DNA from: Flaccisagitta enflata
Taxonomy: Eukaryota > Chaetognatha > Sagittoidea > Aphragmophora
Direction of reading: 5' to 3'
Assembly (NCBI GenBank): GCA_965153355.1
Contig: OZ231126.1
Span: 85,188,001-85,252,000 of the forward strand
Length of the DNA stretch: 64,000 nt
The notes beneath the pieces are model-generated. The model had not been told where the DNA came from. It saw only the letters and a list, made by a program, of their open reading frames with translations, and searched no databases. The position numbers and the translations under genes are program-made. Numbering within the stretch: position 1 is the first letter of the stretch; each line of letters starts with the position of its first letter. Shown one piece after another: positions 45,451 through 64,000 of the stretch.

Positions 45451-45957
45451 GCGGTGTTGTCGTCGATATTGTTGTTCAAATTGTTTGTGATGTTGTCGGA
45501 AAGCGCAAACGTGTTGGCAATCGAAATTTTTGCAGTTGCGGGGTTTTGAAAATGCTGTTGCGTGTTGTCTTTTTTGTCGTTGGTTCACCACAAAAAGAGG
45601 AATGGAAGCGTCATGGACGAGTGACAAGAAAAGCCGTTCCCTCATTTTTCAAATCGTCCCTCTTCGTTTGGGGATGACATAAAAAACGGGTAAGTTTTCA
45701 TCTAAATCATGTTTCGGTGTTGTTGTAAATATCTTTGATCACAAAAATGTAACCGTTTACAATATACAAACATGTTATAAATTGTCGACTTTTTGCGTTC
45801 TCGCAGAAGACATTGTGTAAATTTTCTCGAGCTTCTTTTTTTCCGTTCTAACTCAGTTAGAACCATCCTTTTCAGCGTCGACCAATAGCAGGCCTGTGCG
45901 AAAGGAAATTTGGCCAATCAGAGTCAAGTGGGGAGCTCACCTGCTCTCTCTCATTCA

Positions 45958-46480
<523 letters not shown>

Positions 46481-46544
46481 CCCAGTTTCCGCTTCTTTCA
46501 CTTGGTTGAGCTTATTACGATGACGATGGAATAAACAAAGGCGG

Positions 46545-46616
46545 ACGGATGGACGGACGGACGGACGGACGGACGGATGGATGGACGGACGGACGGACGG
46601 ACGGACGGACGGACGA
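46545..46616 (+). repeat. (GGAC)n array, E1-type core without ends
   Basis: About 17 units of GGAC/GGAT. The same unit forms the variable core of E1 elements, but no E1 ends flank it here. Confidence 0.85.
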
Positions 46617-47133
46617 GTGTCGACGGCGCATCATTTCCAATCCGCGTGCATAAAACTTCGCCAGCCCCTGCACAAACTTACCTCTCTACGATTAAATCTA
46701 ATCCTCAAAAACATGCATACCTCCAATCCCCAATTCCCCAATTCCCGCAATCCCCAATCCCCAATTCCCGCAATCCCCCAATGCGAAGCACCCCAATCAC
46801 GATTGGTCACGTGGCGCCGATGAGCTCCTCTGGGCCAATCGGTCAGTCAGTTTACCATGATGAAGTTCTGAGAAGTTCTCATCAGATCATTCTCAAAAGG
46901 AGTTCTCATCCGTGTTTCCGTGTCGGTATTTCTTTTTTCACTCAACTCAGCTGCCCTTTATACTCGGTGTGCCTTGAAGAAGTTTACAAATAATAAATCG
47001 ACGATTCGCTCAACTTTCTTTTTATTTCGAATCAGCGAAATTTTTATTCCAGTCATTTTTCATTCCCTCACCGTGTTAGCTAATCTTCAGCCGTGTCTTG
47101 AATTTTCTCTGTAATACCACAACAACGATTTTT

Positions 47134-47287
47134 AGTTGCGGACACGCAACTCTATAAGAGGCTTTGTCTGTCCGTCGATCGGCTGGTCGGTTGGTCCGTA
47201 GAGGTGATCGAGTCGAAAAGTGGGAAAACGCGCATTTCCGCCCCTGCCCACCCGTCCGCAACTGGTGGCCGTGTATCCGGCCTTGTT
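47134..47287 (+). repeat. E1 element 16: canonical copy
   Basis: Best complete E1 outside the palindrome. Order: TTTTT, stem AGTTGCG-GACA-CGCAACT, small stem CTCT-ATA-AGAG, GCTTTGTCTGTCCG, a GTCG/GGTC array, GAGTCGAAAAGTGGG, AAAACGCGCATTTCCGCC, CCTGCCCACCC, GTCCGCAACT (complement of AGTTGCGGAC), GGT, stem GGCCG-TGTATC-CGGCC, TTGTT. No open frame. Class unknown. Confidence 0.88.
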
Positions 47288-47390
47288 CATAATTCATTTG
47301 CCCTGCAAATATTGCCGTTCATGAAAGCATAAGATACTGTGACAGATGCGCAATGGACAGCCGGACGGCCGGCGGGACGGACGGACAGAC

Positions 47391-47510
47391 GAAGTGAAAT
47401 GTAGAGTCAGTTGCTCAAACTAGCCAAAGGCTATAGAAAGTTAGAAACACTAAGTGAAATGTAGAGTCAGTTGCTCAAACTAGCCAAACGCTATAGAAAC
47501 ACTAAGCATT
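47391..47510 (+). repeat. Direct duplication of ~62 bp
   Basis: AAGTGAAATGTAGAGTCAGT...GCCAAAGGCTATAGAAA is followed at once by the same sequence with small changes (AAACGCTATAGAAAC). Recent local tandem duplication. Confidence 0.85.
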
Positions 47511-47716
47511 TAAACAAATCTCATTACGAAATAATATCGAAATGAGAAGATGAGTGAAACGTCATTGGATGATTTCAAATAAATACTATGTCACGGTCCT
47601 GTTATAACTCCAAAGTTCACAAATATCAGAGGTCAGACCATTCTTGCACCGCTCATCGCATGTTAATTCTTTTTGATGCACGGGTCTCTAGTAAGAACAA
47701 TAATTGCGATAATCAT

Positions 47717-47717
<1 letters not shown>

Positions 47718-47800
<83 letters not shown>

Positions 47801-47990
47801 TTTCTTTGTTTCTTTGTTTCTTTGTTTCTTTCTTCCTTTTTTTTCTTTCTTTTTCTGATCATAGTTTCTTTGTTTCTGCTTTCTTTTTTGTTTGTTTGGG
47901 TTTTTTTCTTTATACTTTCTTTTTCTTTGTTTGTTTGTTTGTTTGTTTGTTTGTTTGTTTGTCTGTCTGTCTGTCTTTCTTTCTTTTTTC
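47718..47990 (+). repeat. (TTTC) and (TTTG) tracts
   Basis: (TTTC)n 47718-47800, TTTC/TTTG mixed to 47830, (GTTT)n 47928-47962, then GTCT units. Confidence 0.95.
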
Positions 47991-48273
47991 CGTCGGTATT
48001 TCTATCTATTGATCTATCTATCTATCTATCTATGGATCTCCGATTTATCTTCAAATTTTTCTGTGGACTCTCACCGCTTACCTCGTTCCTCTGTGTCTAT
48101 GTGTCCACTATGTCCGGCACCTGACACCCGGGCACTGGCAACTGACAGGCTGACACCCGGGAACTGGTGAACTCATCATCCGAGCCTGACCTTGCTCTTA
48201 ATCTCGTTCACGGATGTAAGACAAGACAGGTTCAACTGTTTAAGATGAACCCTTTTAGGATTATACAAGAACG

Positions 48274-48623
<350 letters not shown>

Positions 48624-48629
48624 GAATTA

Positions 48630-49809
<1,180 letters not shown>

Positions 49810-49984
49810 GAGACTATGAAATTTCTCTTTCATTCCATTTTTCAACCATTTCATCTATTCATCTTCTCAATAAACTGCTTTGTATACTTTAACCGCTGTT
49901 TCATCTGGTTCCTATGATTTCGTTCTCCCTTCAGAACAAACAAGGCTGTAAACTCACTCCAAATAGACAACCAACCACAACAAA

Positions 49985-61976
<11,992 letters not shown>

Positions 61977-62206
61977 GTGAGTCACTCGAGGCTACCTTAA
62001 TGCTTCAGTTATCAATAAGAAAGTCGTTACGGGAGATCGAGATGCGGACTCATAGGTGAGTCATCCTCGGCAATCTAGAGGCTTTCATTGTCAACAAGTT
62101 AAATGGCCACATGAACGCATGGACGGTAGGTTTTTTTGGGGAGTTTACTAAGACTCTTGACATTTCGAGTAAAAGACCTGAATCCTGGGATGATTACTGT
62201 ACATTA

Positions 62207-62846
62207 GCTTGTACCTAAATGACTAAAAGCAATAAAATCAGAATTCTACAAGTAGTTCTTGTTGTGGGGCTGTCTTGGGCTTCTAATGGCATCAATTTTG
62301 GTCTGAAAAATTTGCATCTTGCTGTCCGCGCCTTACCTTGAATTTTCCCTCAGCCTATGGGAAACCAAAAATTTCAAAGTGCTGAAATCTCTGTTATGAC
62401 AGCAGATTTGAAATCTGCAGAAAAAACTGTTAATTGAAAGTGCTTTCCTTTTTTCAATATTCCTTCGGGATCATAGTCAAAATTCATCTTAAAGATATAA
62501 AGAAAGGTAAGTTCGGCGATTTTACAGATAAATAAAAGAGAAAGGTAAGTTTTGCAAACTTTGACACTCATTTTGAGCGCCTTCTAGTTGGAATATTGAA
62601 AAAAGGAAAGCACTTTCAATTAACAGTTTTTTCTGCAGATTTCAAATCTGCAGTCAAAACAGAGATTTAAGCACTTTGAAATTTTTGGTTTCCTATAGGC
62701 TGAAGGAAAATTCAAGGTAAGGCGCGGACAGCAAGATGCAATTTTTTCAGACTAAAAGTGATGTCATTGGAAGCCCAAGACAGCCCCACAATAAGAACTA
62801 CTTGTGGAGTTCTGATTTTATTATTTATTGTCATTTCAGTACAAGC
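62207..62846. mobile_element. 640-bp fold-back element, ~265-bp arms
   Basis: Arms 62207-62465 and 62590-62846 are inverted copies: GCTTGTACCTAAATGACTAA at one end, the same at the other in complement. TA at 62205-62206 and 62847-62848. Loop about 120 bp. Ends match the 166-bp element at 59712, which may be an internal-deletion derivative. Confidence 0.87.
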
Positions 62847-62885
62847 TACTGTACATTGAATAGGAAAATTTTTTTCAAGAGAATA

Positions 62886-62965
62886 ATAAGGCCGGATACA
62901 CGGCTACCCTAGTCGCGTGCGGGTGGGCAGGAGCAGTGCTGGAGAAGGTCACTAGGGCATCTAGG
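62886..62965 (-). repeat. E1 element 23, 3' end, fused to E2
   Basis: Minus strand CCCGCACGCGACTAGGGTAG then CCGTGTATCCGGCCTTA. Further on the minus strand (CACTGCTCCTGCC ... GGCGACCTGTTGAGC) it leads into the E2 end at 63000, as at 51690-51909. Confidence 0.65.
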
Positions 62966-62989
62966 CAGGACCCGTATGCTCAAAAAGCT

Positions 62990-63690
62990 CAACAGGTCGC
63001 CCAAGGGCAATGTGTGGTCAGCGATACCCGTTGCCCTGCTTTGAGTGATTGTAAATTAGAGTAGGGGAAGCAGGGCAGCGGCCCCGAAGGGGACGAAGTC
63101 CTGCAGAACACAGGGGGACATTTGTTCGTCCTACCTGAAGAAGTGGATGAGATGCTATAGAGGGCTGACTGAAGGCATTCAAGAGCCTAAACTGAGGTCT
63201 AAGAAGGCTGATATAAGGCCTGATAATGCCGATTGGAAGCTTGAGAGGGCTGACTTGAGGCTTGGATTAAGGCTTGAAAGGCCAAAGGACTGATTTGAAG
63301 CCTGAGAGCAATAAATTGAGGTTTAGATGGCTGATTTGAGGCCTGAAAGGCCTAATTTGAGGCATGAGAGTCCAGGTTTGAGGCCTGAGAATTTGGATTT
63401 GAGGTCTGAGAGGCCAGATTTGAGGCTTGAGAGGCCAGATTTGAGGCCTGGGAGGCTGGATTTGAGACCTGAGAAGCTGGATTTGAGACCTGAGAGGCTG
63501 GATTTGAGGCCTGAGAGGCCAGATTTGAGGCCTGAAGAGACTAACGGATGTATGAACGGACGGATGAAAGAAAGTCCCCCTGTGTTCTACATGACTTCGT
63601 CCCCTTTGGCCGCTGCCCAAAAACGCCGAAAAAGTAATAGTCGCAAAAGCGTTAGATGGTCAGCGGTACTCGTGCCCTGCCTAAGTTGGT
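62990..63690. repeat. E2 element 5: best complete copy
   Basis: Left end GTGGTCAGCGATACCCGTTG, CCCTGCTT...AAGCAGGG stem, GCGGCCCCGAAGGGG, CGAAGTCCTGCAGAACACAG. Interior of ~20-bp units (GAGGCCTGAGAGGCCaGATTT) from about 63180 to 63540. Right end CCCTGTGTTCTACATGACTT, CGTCCCCTTTGGCC, GCTGCCC, then GGTCAGCGGTACTCGTGCC. The two ends are inverted repeats of about 100 bp. Confidence 0.8.
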
Positions 63691-64000
63691 TGTGGTTGAA
63701 GTTGAGGGGGGAGCAGGGCAGCGGCCCTGAAGGGGTCGATGACCTATTCTTTCACACATATGGGGGATTTTCTCCTCCTCCTCCTCCTCCGTCCCTCCCC
63801 CTCAAATCCCAGTCCCGAGGCCAAAATTCCAGTCTCAAGGCCCAAATCCCAGTCTTGAGGCCCAAATCCCAGCCTCGAGGCCCAAATCTTAGCCTCAAGG
63901 CCTAAATCCTAGCCTGAAGGCTGAGATTTGGGCCTCAAGACCGGGATCTTGGCCTCTTGGCTGAGATTTTGACCTTGAGGCTGAGATTTGGGCTTCTAGG
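63690..64000. repeat. E2 element 6, truncated by window end
   Basis: GAGCAGGGCAGCGGCCCTG, AAGGGGTCGATGACC, then a CTCCTC run and units CCCAAATCCCAGTCTCGAGG switching at about 63918 to the opposite orientation (GGCTGAGATTTGGGCCTC). Directly abuts element 5. Confidence 0.7.

Larger units (their letters stand above)
61977..64000 (+). other. CBS intron 7 (start): no further exon
   Basis: The remaining 70-90 residues of CBS (second half of the Bateman module) are not seen; sequence is filled by the fold-back element, an E1 end and two E2 elements. Confidence 0.6.

Noticed and set aside
47134-47287. E1 as a Helitron
   Set aside because: Helitrons end CTRR after a hairpin and insert between A and T; E1 ends with a hairpin then TTGTT, and has a covarying 5' hairpin instead of a TC start.
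47134-47287. E1 as a tRNA-derived SINE or hammerhead-type element
   Set aside because: No A/B box of a Pol III promoter, no poly-A tail, and no CTGATGA...GAAA hammerhead core.
63180-63540. Array of regularly spaced short units resembling a CRISPR
   Set aside because: No unique spacers; units are contiguous and degenerate, with minisatellite structure in a eukaryotic genome.

Overview
The window is animal nuclear DNA, most likely from an invertebrate. It has spliced genes with GT-AG introns of several kilobases, very dense microsatellites (GA, CA, CAA/TTG, GAAA, ATC) and many short non-coding mobile elements. I cannot name the species. There is no bacterial, viral or organellar gene, no rRNA or tRNA, and no CRISPR array. 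Most long reading frames are simple-repeat translations and are not genes.

Layout. (1) 1-1921: low-complexity flank, a 231-bp MITE, and a hairpin-capped minisatellite element called E2 here. (2) 1922-38265: one giant inverted repeat. The left arm (1922-19314) reappears reverse-complemented as the right arm (20528-38265) around an asymmetric 1.2-kb spacer. Each arm carries five exons of a membrane adenylyl cyclase (end of catalytic domain C1 plus the C1b linker), on + in the left arm and on - in the right, both reading towards the centre. The exons before and after this block (start of C1, second membrane block, C2) are not visible. (3) 39476-45318, - strand: seven exons, six of them joined by phase-matched junctions, of an acidic, multi-pass membrane protein I do not recognise. 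It lies directly upstream of the right-arm cyclase exons on the same strand. (4) 45319-49984: repeat-rich spacer between two divergently oriented genes. (5) 49985-61976, + strand: seven exons of cystathionine beta-synthase (haem, PLP and first CBS domain), running off the window. Its introns hold most of the remaining repeats. (6) 61977-64000: a long fold-back element and two E2 elements.

The most unusual signal is a dispersed family called E1 here: about 24 loci, of which 11-13 are the same insertions seen twice in the palindrome, roughly 130-270 bp each. Each full copy starts with a small hairpin (for example AGTTGCG-GACA-CGCAACT), carries a variable GTCC/GTCG/GTCT array and a C-rich block, then a sequence complementary to the opening arm (GTCCGCAACT), then a second hairpin followed by TTGTT. 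Subfamilies differ in the stem bases, yet the partner strands change with them. The same holds for the 3' hairpin (GGCCG/CGGCC, GCCCG/CGGGC, GTGAC/GTCAC, GTAAC/GTTAC). This is compensatory change at two or three paired sites, so the folded form of the RNA or single-stranded DNA is probably what is maintained. The E2 family shares the logic: hairpin-rich inverted ends around arrays of about 20-bp units, many containing an AGCCT-AGGCT palindrome. Several TA-flanked MITEs and a Tc1-like transposase relic complete the mobile content.

Caveats: all coordinates and splice sites were read by eye. Whether the palindrome is real or joins two haplotypes head to head cannot be decided from sequence alone.
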